Positions 43,475 to 52,605 of a stretch of DNA of 64,000 bases are shown one piece after another. The position numbers were made by a program, and so were the translations under genes. Below the pieces are notes generated by a model that made no database searches, was not told the DNA's origin, and was given only the letters and a program-made list of their open reading frames with translations. Each line of letters opens with the position of its first letter. The stretch's first letter is position 1. This DNA is from Acidobacteriota bacterium (GTDB lineage: Bacteria > Acidobacteriota > Blastocatellia > Pyrinomonadales > Pyrinomonadaceae): NCBI GenBank assembly GCA_019639115.1, contig JAHBSM010000003.1, forward strand, positions 1 through 64,000. Direction: 5' to 3'.

Positions 43475-44249
43475 GATGGCCTTGACGCGAGCCGAACTCT
43501 ACGGCAAGGGCATTTTTACGACGATCGCGGTCACGAGCGGCAACCTTGCTCTGTGGCCCAGCCACTGGCGGCGGCTGACGGCCAACGCCGATCGCATCGG
43601 GCTAGACATCTCGTCACACACCGAATCAGAAGTTCGCAATTCGGCTCTCGACGCTGTCGCCTCAGCCGCGATAGTAGATGGCCGCGTTCGCGTCACGTTC
43701 GCCGATCTGACGCCGAGCGAGCTGTGGGCCGCCGATGGGGTCGGCGGACAGGCAACAGCGTTATCGTTCGCGGCCGCAGGGCCGCGCTCGGTGCCGGAAC
43801 CGTTCCGGCTGACCGTCTCACCTTATCCGATCAATTCGGGTTCGCCGCTGTCAGGCGTAAAATCGTGCAACTACCTCGAGCAGATCATTTCGCTCGATGA
43901 AGCAAGAGGACGCGGCTTTCACGAAGCCGTTCGGCTGAACGAACGCGGCCTGGTCACGTCGGCATGTATGGCGAGTATCTTCTGGGAGCGTGGCGGCCGG
44001 CTCTATACGCCTTCGCTATCGACCGGTTGTCTTGCCGGCACTACGCGGGAATTTATTCTCGCAAACGTCAAATGCATTGAAACGGAAGCCCGTATCGACG
44101 AACTCCTCGCTGCCGAAGCCGTCTATCTGACATCGGCCGGGTTAGGTGTCGTCGTAGCCAATGTTATGAACGAACGAGAGATCGGCTCCGGGCAGTTCAA
44201 CTTACGCGGACTATGGCCGCCCGCTGAGGATGCCGACCAGCAAGGTTAG
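43449..44249 (+). CDS. Class IV PLP-dependent aminotransferase (aminodeoxychorismate lyase-like)
   Basis: 266 residues of the fold-type IV family (BCAT, D-amino acid transaminase, PabC). Visible features are YGKGIFTTIAV near the start, SGVKSCNYLEQIISLDEARG (PLP lysine in the K-S segment), the EAVRLNERGLVTSACMASIF glutamate block and PSLSTGCLAGTTREFI. Start taken at ATG 43449, inside the hydrolase gene; ATG 43476 is an equally plausible start giving MALTRAELYGKGIFTT. Substrate class cannot be fixed from motifs, though the short length suits PabC. Confidence 0.8.
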   Translation: MNAPNLWLEMALTRAELYGKGIFTTIAVTSGNLALWPSHWRRLTANADRIGLDISSHTESEVRNSALDAVASAAIVDGRVRVTFADLTPSELWAADGVGGQATALSFAAAGPRSVPEPFRLTVSPYPINSGSPLSGVKSCNYLEQIISLDEARGRGFHEAVRLNERGLVTSACMASIFWERGGRLYTPSLSTGCLAGTTREFILANVKCIETEARIDELLAAEAVYLTSAGLGVVVANVMNEREIGSGQFNLRGLWPPAEDADQQG

Positions 44250-44314
44250 GCGCACCGCGAACGGCCGCACCGGATCGACGCGGCCGGAGAATACAAAGCT
44301 GGTGATATAGAGTT

Positions 44315-44515
44315 TTAGGCGGCGGTCTCGAAGAGGGCTAGGATCTGCTTACCTTCACTCGACCGAGGGTCGATCGTGCGAAGATGTTTCTGTCCCTGCA
44401 TTTCCCAAATGGCCGTTACCGAACCGTCCTTCTCGACGGCTTGATAATGGACCTCATCGTGAGAAGCCGGGCTCTCCTCTGCGGCCTCTGCCGTCTGAAC
44501 TGCTTCTTCTGACAT
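44315..44515 (-). CDS. Small acidic protein of unknown function (66 aa)
   Basis: Begins at ATG 44515 with an AGGAGA site upstream. The first 20 residues are Glu/Ala-rich and probably disordered; the rest (VHYQAVEKDGSVTAIWEMQG, then QKHLRTIDPRSSEGK) looks like a small beta-rich fold. No family recognised. It is isolated between the convergent aminotransferase gene and the serine hydrolase stop. Confidence 0.65.
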   Translation of the reverse strand: MSEEAVQTAEAAEESPASHDEVHYQAVEKDGSVTAIWEMQGQKHLRTIDPRSSEGKQILALFETAA

Positions 44516-44634
44516 CAAAAAGAAAGGTCTCCTGAAAAGCTATTTTCTAGTCAAAATATCGAATAGAAGGAGAATTCTTACACATCGGGCTCTCAATTGT
44601 CGAGTTCGAAGTGAGTCCCGAACTCCGCTTCGGC

Positions 44635-46179
44635 CTATTTCGCACGCCTGAGGTCCAACTCGTAGAACCAGAAATCGTTATTCGGCTGATCGATGCTGAG
44701 TCGGTCTGTACGGCCATCCTTATCGATGGTGAAAGTAACGAAACCGCGCGGAAAATTGTACGCGACCGACGGCCGCCATTTGATCTGGAACGTATCGTAG
44801 TGCCAGTGTTCGAGATCGGCGACGAAGTTTGGCGACGGCCCGAAACGCATCACCAGCCGGTCGTTCTCTGCAGAAACGGTGACATCGCCGTAAAGTTTGT
44901 CGCTGTATTTGCCTGAGTAAGCGGCCAGATCTAGCGAGGGCTTTGTGTCCTTGACTCGTGCCGCATCCTCTTTGGCACGTTTCTCGTCGTCCTCGCGTTT
45001 GCTGTCGGCCACGCGTTTGACGGCCTCGGCGTTGTAGTCGCGCTCGGGAGCACCCACTAGTATGTCGCGCACCTTGTTCATCATCACGGCATAGGTCGGC
45101 GACTCGCTATTGGTAAGTATAACGAATCCGGCATTCTCCTCAGGTATCAGCACCGTGTAGGACAGCATCCCGTCGAGCCCGCCGCTGTGGTTGATCACCT
45201 TGCGTCCGTAATAATCGTAAACGAACCAGCCCATCCCTACGCCTGCGAAATGGCGCGGCTGAATACCCGGCGTGCCGGACGGGCCGACTTGTTGGGCGAG
45301 CCACTGCTGATGCATCTGCCAGCTTTGCTGTTCAGAAAAGATCTGTTTGCCCTCGAACTTGCCTCGTCCCAGTTGCAGCCGGACCCATTTTGACAGGTCT
45401 GCGACGGACGAATTGAGTGCCGCAGCGGAGTAGGAGCCGTCAACATTGCCTCGGTTGAGTACGCGGAGCTTGCCGCCGGATTCATTATGCGGCCAAGCCG
45501 CATTGTCCGGCAGGTCATTGATGCTGCACGTAGTGCGCGACATCGCCAACGGCGTCAGTATCCGTTCCTTGACGAACGTACACCACGATCTGCCCGCTAC
45601 CTTCTCGACCACCTTGCCGGCCGCGATGAACATAAGGTTCTGATATCCGAAACGCGTCCTAAAGCTCGACACCGGTTTGAGATATCGGACGCGCCGGAGT
45701 ATCTCGTCGGGCGAGTACGTCGTCTCATACCAGAGCAGATCGCCGCTGAATGTATCGAGCCCGACGCGATGCGTTACCAGGTCGCGAATGGTCAGCTCGC
45801 TCGTCACCCACGGATCGTACATCTGAAATTCAGGCAGATATTTTGAGACCTTGTCGTCCCAGGCGATCTTTTTCTCATCGACAAGTATCGCAAGCGCCGC
45901 GGTCGTGAACGCCTTTGAGTTGGACGCAATGGCAAAGACCGTGTTCTCGTTCACTTGTGCCGGACCATCGATCCGCAGCGGGCCATAGCCTTTGGCAAAC
46001 ACGACCTTATCGTCCTTGACGACAGCGATCGCCATGCCGGCGCCGGACGTGCCCTTCCATGTATCTACGACACGCTGCGCGTAGGCGTCGATCTCTGCGA
46101 CCTTCGCGTCGAGCGACTGCGACAGGACAAAGTCGGGGAAAACAACGAAAAGCAAGAGAATGACTTTCAATTTCTTCAT
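44635..46179 (-). CDS. Secreted serine hydrolase, beta-lactamase class C/AmpC-like
   Basis: 514 residues from ATG 46179, which gives a clean signal peptide (MKKLKVILLLFVVFPDFVLS). Penicilloyl-serine transferase fold: S86-N-S-K89 (ASNSKAFT), Y179-Q-N181 and HSGG in the third box (KVINHSGGLDGMLSY). The C-terminal part (about 400-514) after a charged Lys/Glu/Asp linker is a lipocalin-like DUF3471-type domain (YSGKYSDKLYGDVTVSAEND). Such proteins are usually D-aminopeptidases or esterases rather than antibiotic-resistance enzymes. Divergent from the transporter gene. Confidence 0.87.
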   Translation of the reverse strand: MKKLKVILLLFVVFPDFVLSQSLDAKVAEIDAYAQRVVDTWKGTSGAGMAIAVVKDDKVVFAKGYGPLRIDGPAQVNENTVFAIASNSKAFTTAALAILVDEKKIAWDDKVSKYLPEFQMYDPWVTSELTIRDLVTHRVGLDTFSGDLLWYETTYSPDEILRRVRYLKPVSSFRTRFGYQNLMFIAAGKVVEKVAGRSWCTFVKERILTPLAMSRTTCSINDLPDNAAWPHNESGGKLRVLNRGNVDGSYSAAALNSSVADLSKWVRLQLGRGKFEGKQIFSEQQSWQMHQQWLAQQVGPSGTPGIQPRHFAGVGMGWFVYDYYGRKVINHSGGLDGMLSYTVLIPEENAGFVILTNSESPTYAVMMNKVRDILVGAPERDYNAEAVKRVADSKREDDEKRAKEDAARVKDTKPSLDLAAYSGKYSDKLYGDVTVSAENDRLVMRFGPSPNFVADLEHWHYDTFQIKWRPSVAYNFPRGFVTFTIDKDGRTDRLSIDQPNNDFWFYELDLRRAK

Positions 46180-46351
46180 GGTTTTTAGTATGCAGATAGG
46201 CACGTTTCACCCATAGGTCGGCGACACTGAACAAATGCGGCGTAGTTCCCACAACATAGCACATGATCCTAAACCAAGTCATTGAACCGGACCGGCGGCA
46301 AATAAAAAGTTTCTTGGCTAATCAAGCCGATTCGTTTATCCTTGTTTGCAC

Positions 46352-48142
46352 ATGACCCCTGAGATAGGCATTACCCTGGCGTTGCTGGTGCTGGCGATCA
46401 TTCTGTTCGCGACCGAGAAGCTGCCCGTGGATGTGATCGGGATAATTTTGGTAATTGCGCTTGTGCTCACGCGCGTGCTCAAGGTGGACGAGGCCGTAGC
46501 CGGGTTCGGCAACGACGTGATCATTACGATCGGCGGCTTGTTCCTGCTGGTTGGCGGGCTGATAAAAACAGGTGTCGTGGATGTGATAGGGCGGCGGCTC
46601 CACAAGATCGCAGGTGACAACGAATTCATACTAGTCGCGCTAATAATGCTCTCGGCCGCCGCCGGGGCGTCGGTGCTAAAGAACACGACCACTACAGCTA
46701 TGTTCCTGCCGATCGTCGTCGGGCTGGCGGCAAAGGCTAAGATCGCTCCGTCGCGGCTGCTGATGCCGCTTGCGTTCGGAGCTATCCTCGGCGGCAGTTG
46801 TACGCTGATCGGCACATCGACCAATCTGGCCGTGAGCGGCGCCATACAGAGATACGGCTACGAGCCGTACACGATGTTCGAGCTTGCTCCTGTCGGCATC
46901 ATTACGGTCGCGGTCGGGATGCTCTATATGCTTACGATCGGCCGACGCATGCTGCCGAGGCGCGGCGGCGAAGACTCGCTAACGGATCAATACAACATCC
47001 GCGAATACATCTCAGAGGTGATCGTCCTCCCCGATTCGCCGCTCGTAGGCAAACGGCTGGACGAGGCTGACCTCAGCCGTGAACTCGGGCTCACCATACT
47101 CGGCATCATCCGCGACGGCGTCCGGCTCAATGCTCCCGGCTCTAACGAACGCATCCAGCGGCGCGATTCGCTGGTCGTTGAAGGCACGATGAGCGACATC
47201 CTGCGGGTAAAGGAAGAAGCCGGTATCGAGATCAAGCCCGATTTTATGCTGAACGATCTCGCACTCGAGGGTGACAACGTAGAGCTATTCGAAGTGCTTG
47301 TGATGCGCGATTCGCGGCTGGTAGGCCAGACGCTGAAAACGCTGAATTTCCGCCATACCTACGATCTGACCGTGCTTGCTATCAATAGACACGGGCGGAC
47401 CTTTGTCGAAAAACTCAGCGACGTACGGCTGATCTTCGGCGACGTTCTGCTTGTGCAGGGCCGTCGCGACCGTATCGATCCGCTCCTCGCTGACCGCGAG
47501 GTGCTCGTGCTCGAAGAGGTCGCAGACGCCAGCCTGCGTATCGACAAACGCCGTTGGGCAGTCGGAGCTTTTCTGCTTTTTTTGACATTGTCGCTGTCGG
47601 GCACGCTGACGGGATATTCGATCCCGCTTGCCATATGCGTGCTGCTTGGCGTGATGCTGCTGCTCGCCACCAAGACGATCCGCTACAGCGAGATGTATTC
47701 GCTGATCGATTTCAGGCTGCTGGTATTGATCGCCTGCATGATGAGCTTTGGCACTGCGATGGAGAACACCGGGGCCGATAAATATATTGCGCAGCTTATC
47801 GAGACCAATTTCGGGGCCTATGGCGGCACGGCCGTGCTGGCGGGATTTTTCCTGATGACGGTCGCCCTGACCCAGCCTATGTCCAATCAGGCCGCGGCGC
47901 TCGTCGTGCTGCCGGTCGCGGTCAAAACTGCGGTCGCTCTCGGGCTCAATCCGCGCACCTTCATCGTAGGCATCACGTATGCAGCTTCGTTCTCTTTTAT
48001 CACGCCGCTCGAGCCAGCCTGCGTGCTCGTCTATACGCCGGGACGCTACACATTTATGGATTTCGTGAGGATCGGTACCGTGCTTACGGTGATCGTCTTT
48101 ATTGTGTCGATCGTGCTTGTGCCGATGTTCTGGCCGCTCTAG
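46352..48142 (+). CDS. SLC13/DASS-type anion transporter with TrkA-C domains
   Basis: 596-residue inner-membrane transporter. Start ATG 46352 (MTPEIGITLALLVLAIILFA). N-terminal membrane half with FLLVGGLIKTG and the first substrate/sodium hairpin GGSCTLIGTSTNLAVSGAI. A cytoplasmic insert with two RCK_C/TrkA_C domains spans about 205-385 (DSPLVGKRLDEADLSRELGL; DSRLVGQTLKTLNFRHTYDL). A second membrane half with ALTQPMSNQAAALVVLPVAV follows. Likely carries sulfate, dicarboxylate or a similar anion; the specific substrate is not predictable. Converges with the next gene, overlapping it by four bases at the stops. Confidence 0.88.
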   Translation: MTPEIGITLALLVLAIILFATEKLPVDVIGIILVIALVLTRVLKVDEAVAGFGNDVIITIGGLFLLVGGLIKTGVVDVIGRRLHKIAGDNEFILVALIMLSAAAGASVLKNTTTTAMFLPIVVGLAAKAKIAPSRLLMPLAFGAILGGSCTLIGTSTNLAVSGAIQRYGYEPYTMFELAPVGIITVAVGMLYMLTIGRRMLPRRGGEDSLTDQYNIREYISEVIVLPDSPLVGKRLDEADLSRELGLTILGIIRDGVRLNAPGSNERIQRRDSLVVEGTMSDILRVKEEAGIEIKPDFMLNDLALEGDNVELFEVLVMRDSRLVGQTLKTLNFRHTYDLTVLAINRHGRTFVEKLSDVRLIFGDVLLVQGRRDRIDPLLADREVLVLEEVADASLRIDKRRWAVGAFLLFLTLSLSGTLTGYSIPLAICVLLGVMLLLATKTIRYSEMYSLIDFRLLVLIACMMSFGTAMENTGADKYIAQLIETNFGAYGGTAVLAGFFLMTVALTQPMSNQAAALVVLPVAVKTAVALGLNPRTFIVGITYAASFSFITPLEPACVLVYTPGRYTFMDFVRIGTVLTVIVFIVSIVLVPMFWPL

Positions 48143-49212
48143 GCTTCGGCGCGGCCCGCCAGAGACGGCAGCCTGAGGCCGCGTTTTACAATAAAAAGTA
48201 TCCCTATCGCGGTCCAGAATAGGATCCTTCCCTTTCGTATCAGCGCAAGAGTTACGGCCACGCCCGCCGCCAGCCCGACCGTGTCTCCGACGAATTGCGC
48301 TCCGGCCTCGTCGACCCCGATCACGAAAGGTATCAGCTTGAACATAATGGTCACGAGCCGGCTCACCGATTCGAGCAAAAATGAGTTGAGCAGGCTCGGG
48401 AAGGCGTCGCCCAACCGATACAGAACGTACCAGACCTCCGCGATGCCAATGATGTGATATGCAGCCTCAAATCCGCATATCGGCAGGAACCGACGCGGGT
48501 AACGCCGATAGAATCCGTAGATCATGTTCTCGAAAAGGCGCACGTCCAGTCGGCCGTTCTCGAGCCATCCGCGTGCGATGCCTCGACGATAGAGTTTCTC
48601 GCACAGTTCGCTTGCAAAATGCCACTGCCTGATCACCATCACGACCAGGAATACGACCACTGCAACGATCCCGACGATGATCACATCGATCGCCCATACC
48701 CAACCGGGATCGAGTTCGAAACCGCGTGCGAATATCACGGCTCCGAGGATCAAGAAGATGCTAGTCACCAGAGAATAAAAGAGATTTTCGGTGGCGACCG
48801 ACGACAGTCCGGACACAAGCGGAACTCGTTGGCGGACAGCCACGGCTTTGGCCGTGCCGCTGATCAGGATGCCGAGCGGTATCAGGCTGCTCATCGCTTC
48901 GCCGATGATCACCGCCGGGACCGTATCGCGATACCCGAGCCGATACGGTTCGTACACCGACAGATTCCAGGCACCCGCACGAACAAGGATCCTCAAAAAG
49001 AACAGACCGGCGACCACGGCAAACCCAGTCCATCCGAACCTGACGATGCCGTCGATCAGCTCATCAACGCCTGTCGTGTAAATGAAATATACGAACAGGC
49101 CTATACCGGCAGCCGTCAGCAAGATGCTGGCCGCTTTGAGCCTACCTATATGTCGGGCGTTGATTCCCGGTTTGGCTGTCGCGGGGTCTTCCCGGCTGAT
49201 GTGCTGGTCCAC
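48139..49212 (-). CDS. Lysylphosphatidylglycerol synthase TM region-like (UPF0104) membrane protein
   Basis: 357 residues from a GTG start at 49212, with eight or so helices and the family-type segments RAGAWNLSVYEPYRLGYRDT, AVIIGEAMSSLIPLGILISG and PFVIGVDEAGAQFVGDTVGL. Proteins of this group are flippase-like membrane domains without the catalytic lysyl-transferase part; that part is missing here. Role unknown, possibly lipid or glycan-lipid translocation. Divergent from the acyl-CoA dehydrogenase gene. Confidence 0.75.
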   Translation of the reverse strand: MDQHISREDPATAKPGINARHIGRLKAASILLTAAGIGLFVYFIYTTGVDELIDGIVRFGWTGFAVVAGLFFLRILVRAGAWNLSVYEPYRLGYRDTVPAVIIGEAMSSLIPLGILISGTAKAVAVRQRVPLVSGLSSVATENLFYSLVTSIFLILGAVIFARGFELDPGWVWAIDVIIVGIVAVVVFLVVMVIRQWHFASELCEKLYRRGIARGWLENGRLDVRLFENMIYGFYRRYPRRFLPICGFEAAYHIIGIAEVWYVLYRLGDAFPSLLNSFLLESVSRLVTIMFKLIPFVIGVDEAGAQFVGDTVGLAAGVAVTLALIRKGRILFWTAIGILFIVKRGLRLPSLAGRAEA

Positions 49213-49218
49213 TCGTCG

Positions 49219-49248
49219 TTGCCTTTGCTAAGGTAGCGGGGCTAAAAT
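49219..49248 (+). promoter_or_regulatory. Probable promoter of the acyl-CoA dehydrogenase gene
   Basis: TTGCCT (49219-49224), 18-base spacer, TAAAAT (49243-49248), about 50 bases ahead of the ATG at 49301. The gene also has a clear GAGG ribosome site. Confidence 0.45.
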
Positions 49249-49300
49249 GTTAGTTTAACAATTTACGGGTCACAGCACCCATTTTAACGAGGAAAATTAT

Positions 49301-50479
49301 ATGAGCACAGGCACCGCTGCCGCATTATCTAACATGGGTTTGACCGTTCTCTCTGAAGAAGAAGAACTTTTTCGGGCGTCGGTCCGCGAATTTGCCGAGG
49401 GCGAGGTCCGCCCGCGTGTCGAGCATATGGAGAAAGAGGCAAAGCTCGACGCCGATCTGATCAAACAGTGTTTCGAGCTCGGCCTGATGGCGATCGAATC
49501 GCCGGAGGAATACGGCGGTGCGGGCTCGACCATTTTTAATGCGATCCTCGCGATCGAAGAACTCGCACGCGTCGATGCCAGCATCTCGGTTTTCGTCGAT
49601 GTTCACAACACGCTCGTTACCAACGCCTTTATGAAATGGGGCAATGACGAGCTGAAGAAAAAATACTTGACCCAGATGGCTAGCGGCAAGGTCGGTGCGT
49701 ATGCGCTCAGCGAAGCGTCGTCCGGCTCGGACGCATTTGCACTCAAAACAAAGGCCGTCGATGCCGGCGACCATTGGCTGCTCAACGGGCAGAAACTCTG
49801 GATCACCAACGGCAACGAGGCTGAGATATTCATCGTATTTGCGACGATCGACCCCGAAGCCGGTTACAAAGGCATCACGGCGTTCATCGTCGAAAAAGGT
49901 TTCGAAGGCTTTTCGGTCGGCAAGAAAGAGGACAAGCTCGGCATCCGCGCTTCGTCCACGACCGAACTTGTATTCGAGAATTGTAAAGTGCCTAAAGACA
50001 ACGTTTTAGGCGAGGTGGGCAAGGGCTACAAGGTCTCGATCGAAACCCTGAACGAAGGCCGCATCGGTATCGCCGCTCAAATGCTGGGCATCGCTCAGGG
50101 CGCGTATGAATGTGCTCTGAGATACACCGCCGAACGCGAACAATTCGGCCAGGCGATCAATAATTTTCAGGTCGTTCAGTTCCAGCTTGCCGAAATGGCG
50201 GTCGAGATCGAAGCCGCACGACTGCTGACCTACAACGCCGCTCGTCTGAAAGACGCCGGCAAGTCGTTCCTCAAAGAAGCCGCGATAGCCAAGCTTTACA
50301 CCTCGCGCGTCGCCGAAAAGGTCTCGTCCAAAGCCATCGAACTCTACGGCGGCTATGGCTACGTCAAAGACTATCCGGTCGAGAAATTCTGGCGTGACAG
50401 CAAGATCGGCGCTATCTACGAAGGCACGTCGAACATGCAGCTGCAGACTATCGCGAAGCTTATAATGGGCGGCAAATAG
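49301..50479 (+). CDS. Acyl-CoA dehydrogenase (short/branched-chain type)
   Basis: FAD enzyme forming the 2,3-double bond of an acyl-CoA. 392 residues, the usual length for short-chain members. Signature YALSEASSGSDAFALKTKA, KLWITNGNEAEIF for FAD/substrate, GKGYKVSIETLNEGRIGIAA, and the ELYGGYGYVKDYPVEKFWRD...IYEGTSNMQ block, whose Glu is the usual catalytic base of short-chain enzymes. With the oxoacid dehydrogenase E1 at 55271 this fits branched-chain amino acid breakdown (inference). Followed by an intergenic inverted repeat instead of a standard terminator. Confidence 0.93.
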   Translation: MSTGTAAALSNMGLTVLSEEEELFRASVREFAEGEVRPRVEHMEKEAKLDADLIKQCFELGLMAIESPEEYGGAGSTIFNAILAIEELARVDASISVFVDVHNTLVTNAFMKWGNDELKKKYLTQMASGKVGAYALSEASSGSDAFALKTKAVDAGDHWLLNGQKLWITNGNEAEIFIVFATIDPEAGYKGITAFIVEKGFEGFSVGKKEDKLGIRASSTTELVFENCKVPKDNVLGEVGKGYKVSIETLNEGRIGIAAQMLGIAQGAYECALRYTAEREQFGQAINNFQVVQFQLAEMAVEIEAARLLTYNAARLKDAGKSFLKEAAIAKLYTSRVAEKVSSKAIELYGGYGYVKDYPVEKFWRDSKIGAIYEGTSNMQLQTIAKLIMGGK

Positions 50480-50495
50480 TCCGGCGGGAAATCTC

Positions 50496-50558
50496 AAACA
50501 GGATGTATAGGATATTCAGGATAGTTTTCAGATCCTGCTCGTCTTGTGCATCCTGTTA
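50496..50558. repeat. Intergenic word-like inverted repeat (AGGAT family)
   Basis: Arms AACAGGATG (50497-50505)/CATCCTGTT (50549-50557), inner arms AGGAT (50518-50522)/ATCCT (50532-50536), with the word AGGAT recurring three times on the left. It fills the gap between the acyl-CoA dehydrogenase and GNAT genes. Strings of this kind occur as dispersed repeats in many environmental bacterial genomes. Confidence 0.65.
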
Positions 50559-50565
50559 GTTCATT

Positions 50566-51111
50566 ATGAGCAATATCATTGTTCGAAATGCTTCATTAGA
50601 CGACATAAAGCTCCTCGCGGAGTTGGCTTACGTGACGTTTTGGGATGCATTTCACGATCATCCGGCGAATCGGCCCGAGGACATGGCGGCGTATATGGCG
50701 GCGGCGTTCGCTGAGGAGCAGATAGCACGCGAGCTTGCCGACGATCGCAACATATTTCTGATCGCAGAGATCGATGAAGAGCCTGCCGGGTACGCAAAGC
50801 TCATCACAGGTTCGACCGAGGACGGCATCGAAGGCGAGCGGCCGATCGAGCTTTCGCGGCTCTATTCACTTCAACAATTCCTGGGCAAAGGCGTCGGTCA
50901 GGCATTGATGGACGAATGTTTCGCGATCGCGAGGTCTCGCGAACACGACGTAATGTGGCTCGGCGTTTGGGAATACAATCCTCGGGCGCAAAGGTTTTAC
51001 GAACGCAATGGCTTTACCGTCGTCGGCAAACACACATTCCTACTCGGCTCGGATCCGCAAATCGACCTGCTGATGCGGAAGGATATTTTCACCACAGAGA
51101 ACGCAGAGTAA
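50566..51111 (+). CDS. GNAT family N-acetyltransferase
   Basis: 181 residues with the GNAT core: acceptor-side helices in 10-60, beta-4 NIFLIAEIDEEPAGYAKLI, the acetyl-CoA loop QQFLGKGVGQALMDECFAIA (Q/R-x-x-G-x-G/A form), and WEYNPRAQRFYERNGFTVVG. Acceptor unknown. The last six codons (TTENAE) and stop are made by an inverted-repeat arm (51091-51099 and beyond), so the C-terminus appears to have been captured from an intergenic repeat. Confidence 0.87.
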   Translation: MSNIIVRNASLDDIKLLAELAYVTFWDAFHDHPANRPEDMAAYMAAAFAEEQIARELADDRNIFLIAEIDEEPAGYAKLITGSTEDGIEGERPIELSRLYSLQQFLGKGVGQALMDECFAIARSREHDVMWLGVWEYNPRAQRFYERNGFTVVGKHTFLLGSDPQIDLLMRKDIFTTENAE

Positions 51112-51183
51112 AAAGAAGCCGGAAGACAGTTGGCAAAGGCCGAAAACCCAAAACCCCGATCCTTTCTCCGTGCTCTCTGTGGT
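51091..51183. repeat. Intergenic inverted repeat (CACAGAG family) overlapping a gene end
   Basis: Outer arms ACCACAGAG (51091-51099)/CTCTGTGGT (51175-51183); further pairing between GCAGAG and CTCCGTGC words. It starts inside the GNAT reading frame, supplies that gene's stop codon, and ends about 40 bases before the radical SAM start. Confidence 0.7.
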
Positions 51184-51224
51184 AAATGTTGTCTTTTCCT
51201 TACAGATGCGATAGTGTTGCATCT

Positions 51225-52253
51225 GTGCGACACATTGCGAATCCTCCCAATCCATACGAACGTTATTCGGCCGAGTATGTCGGCGAGCCGCCGCCGACCA
51301 AGCTGGAGATCTTCGAAGAGACCGCAACAAAAAAGATCATCACAAAAGCGTTCGCCAGCGATTGGGAAGGCGGCTGGCGATACACGGTCAATTGCTATCG
51401 CGGCTGTGTTCACGGCTGCACGTATTGTTTCGCACGCCAATATCACGAATATCTCGGCTACGGGGCCGGGACGGATTTTGAGACAAAGATCGTCGTCAAA
51501 CCGAACGCCCCGCACCTGCTGCGAGCGGAACTAAAAAAGTGTCGCGATGTGATGCCTCATCTCGATTTTTCATTCGCGACCGACCCTTACCTTCCGATCG
51601 AGGCCGAGTATCGGCTAACGCGGCAATGCCTGGAGGTCTGTGCGGAGTTTCGCGTACCGGTCGCGATCGTCACAAAATCACCGCTCGTCACACGCGACAT
51701 TGATCTGCTAAAAAGCCTGTCAAAGCCGTCCGTATTTTTCTCGCTGCCGTTTCTCACAAAGGAAAAGTCGAATCCATTCGAGCCATATACGCCCGTTCCC
51801 GAGGCTCGATTTCGTGCGATGCGGGAGCTGTCCGACGCAGGCATAACGACCGGCATCGGCATCGCACCGGTGATCCCGGGCTACAACGAACCGGACATTC
51901 CCGGCCTGCTCGAACGTGCTAAAGAGTGCGGTGCCGAGCGGGCATTTATGTCGATGCTGCATATAGATACTGATTCGATCGAGGATTACTTTGTACAGAA
52001 AATGAACGAACATCTGCCCGAAACGCGCGTCCGAAAAATAATAAATATGATGGGCCGCGAACGCGGCGGCGGCCTCAGGCACCGGACCTACAAAGAGCGT
52101 ATGACCGGAAAGACAGAGCAATGGGAGGTGACGAAAAAGCTATTCGAATTTCACTCAAAACGTCTCGGGTTCAAACAGAGCGAACGGGCAGTTGTAGATC
52201 GCGTCGAATCCGTAACAAACACCGCCGAACCGATCCAGCAGACTCTGTTTTAA
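51225..52253 (+). CDS. Radical SAM protein (PA0069/Rv2578c-like)
   Basis: 342 residues counting from a GTG at 51225; the frame is open back to 51186 and the true start is uncertain because the upstream DNA is repeat sequence. The iron-sulfur motif is CVHGCTYCFAR (Cx3Cx2C) after NCYRG. DFSFATDPYLPIEAEYRLTR and VAIVTKSPLVTRDIDLLK follow the pattern of the spore-photoproduct-lyase-related group. The C-terminus is charged and ends in QQTLF. Function is not known for this subgroup. Confidence 0.85.
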   Translation: MRHIANPPNPYERYSAEYVGEPPPTKLEIFEETATKKIITKAFASDWEGGWRYTVNCYRGCVHGCTYCFARQYHEYLGYGAGTDFETKIVVKPNAPHLLRAELKKCRDVMPHLDFSFATDPYLPIEAEYRLTRQCLEVCAEFRVPVAIVTKSPLVTRDIDLLKSLSKPSVFFSLPFLTKEKSNPFEPYTPVPEARFRAMRELSDAGITTGIGIAPVIPGYNEPDIPGLLERAKECGAERAFMSMLHIDTDSIEDYFVQKMNEHLPETRVRKIINMMGRERGGGLRHRTYKERMTGKTEQWEVTKKLFEFHSKRLGFKQSERAVVDRVESVTNTAEPIQQTLF

Positions 52254-52278
52254 CGAACTATCTTGATAAACTTCGCCT

Positions 52279-52596
52279 ATGCAGGAACGGATCGCAGTAT
52301 TTGAGCAGATGTTGGCAGATGACCCAACGAACACGATGGTGATGTTCGGTTTGGCAAAGGAGTACGAGAAAGCCGGCGAACATCAACGTGTGATAGACAT
52401 GCTCAACGCATATCTGGACAAAGCGGACGACGAAGGCAACGCCTACGGCACGCTCGCCCAGGCATATCTGGCCACGGGCCAACGAGACAAAGCGGTCGAA
52501 ACCTATCAAAAGGGCATCGAAGTCGCTATGGCACACGGCCATCCGTCAATGGCGAATGAATACAAGATGACGCTGGATATCGATCTGTCGGATTGA
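52279..52596 (+). CDS. Small TPR-repeat protein
   Basis: 105 residues comprising two to three tetratricopeptide-like helix pairs (PTNTMVMFGLAKEYEKAGEH; GNAYGTLAQAYLATGQRDKA). Probably a protein-protein adaptor; partner unknown. It lies 25 bases after the radical SAM gene and may be co-transcribed with it. Convergent with the cyclophilin gene. Confidence 0.8.
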   Translation: MQERIAVFEQMLADDPTNTMVMFGLAKEYEKAGEHQRVIDMLNAYLDKADDEGNAYGTLAQAYLATGQRDKAVETYQKGIEVAMAHGHPSMANEYKMTLDIDLSD

Positions 52597-52605
52597 TCTG
52601 ACAGA

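Noticed and set aside
44635-46179. Beta-lactamase resistance gene
   Set aside because: It has the class C fold motifs, but the extra C-terminal lipocalin-like domain is typical of peptidase/esterase relatives; resistance cannot be claimed.
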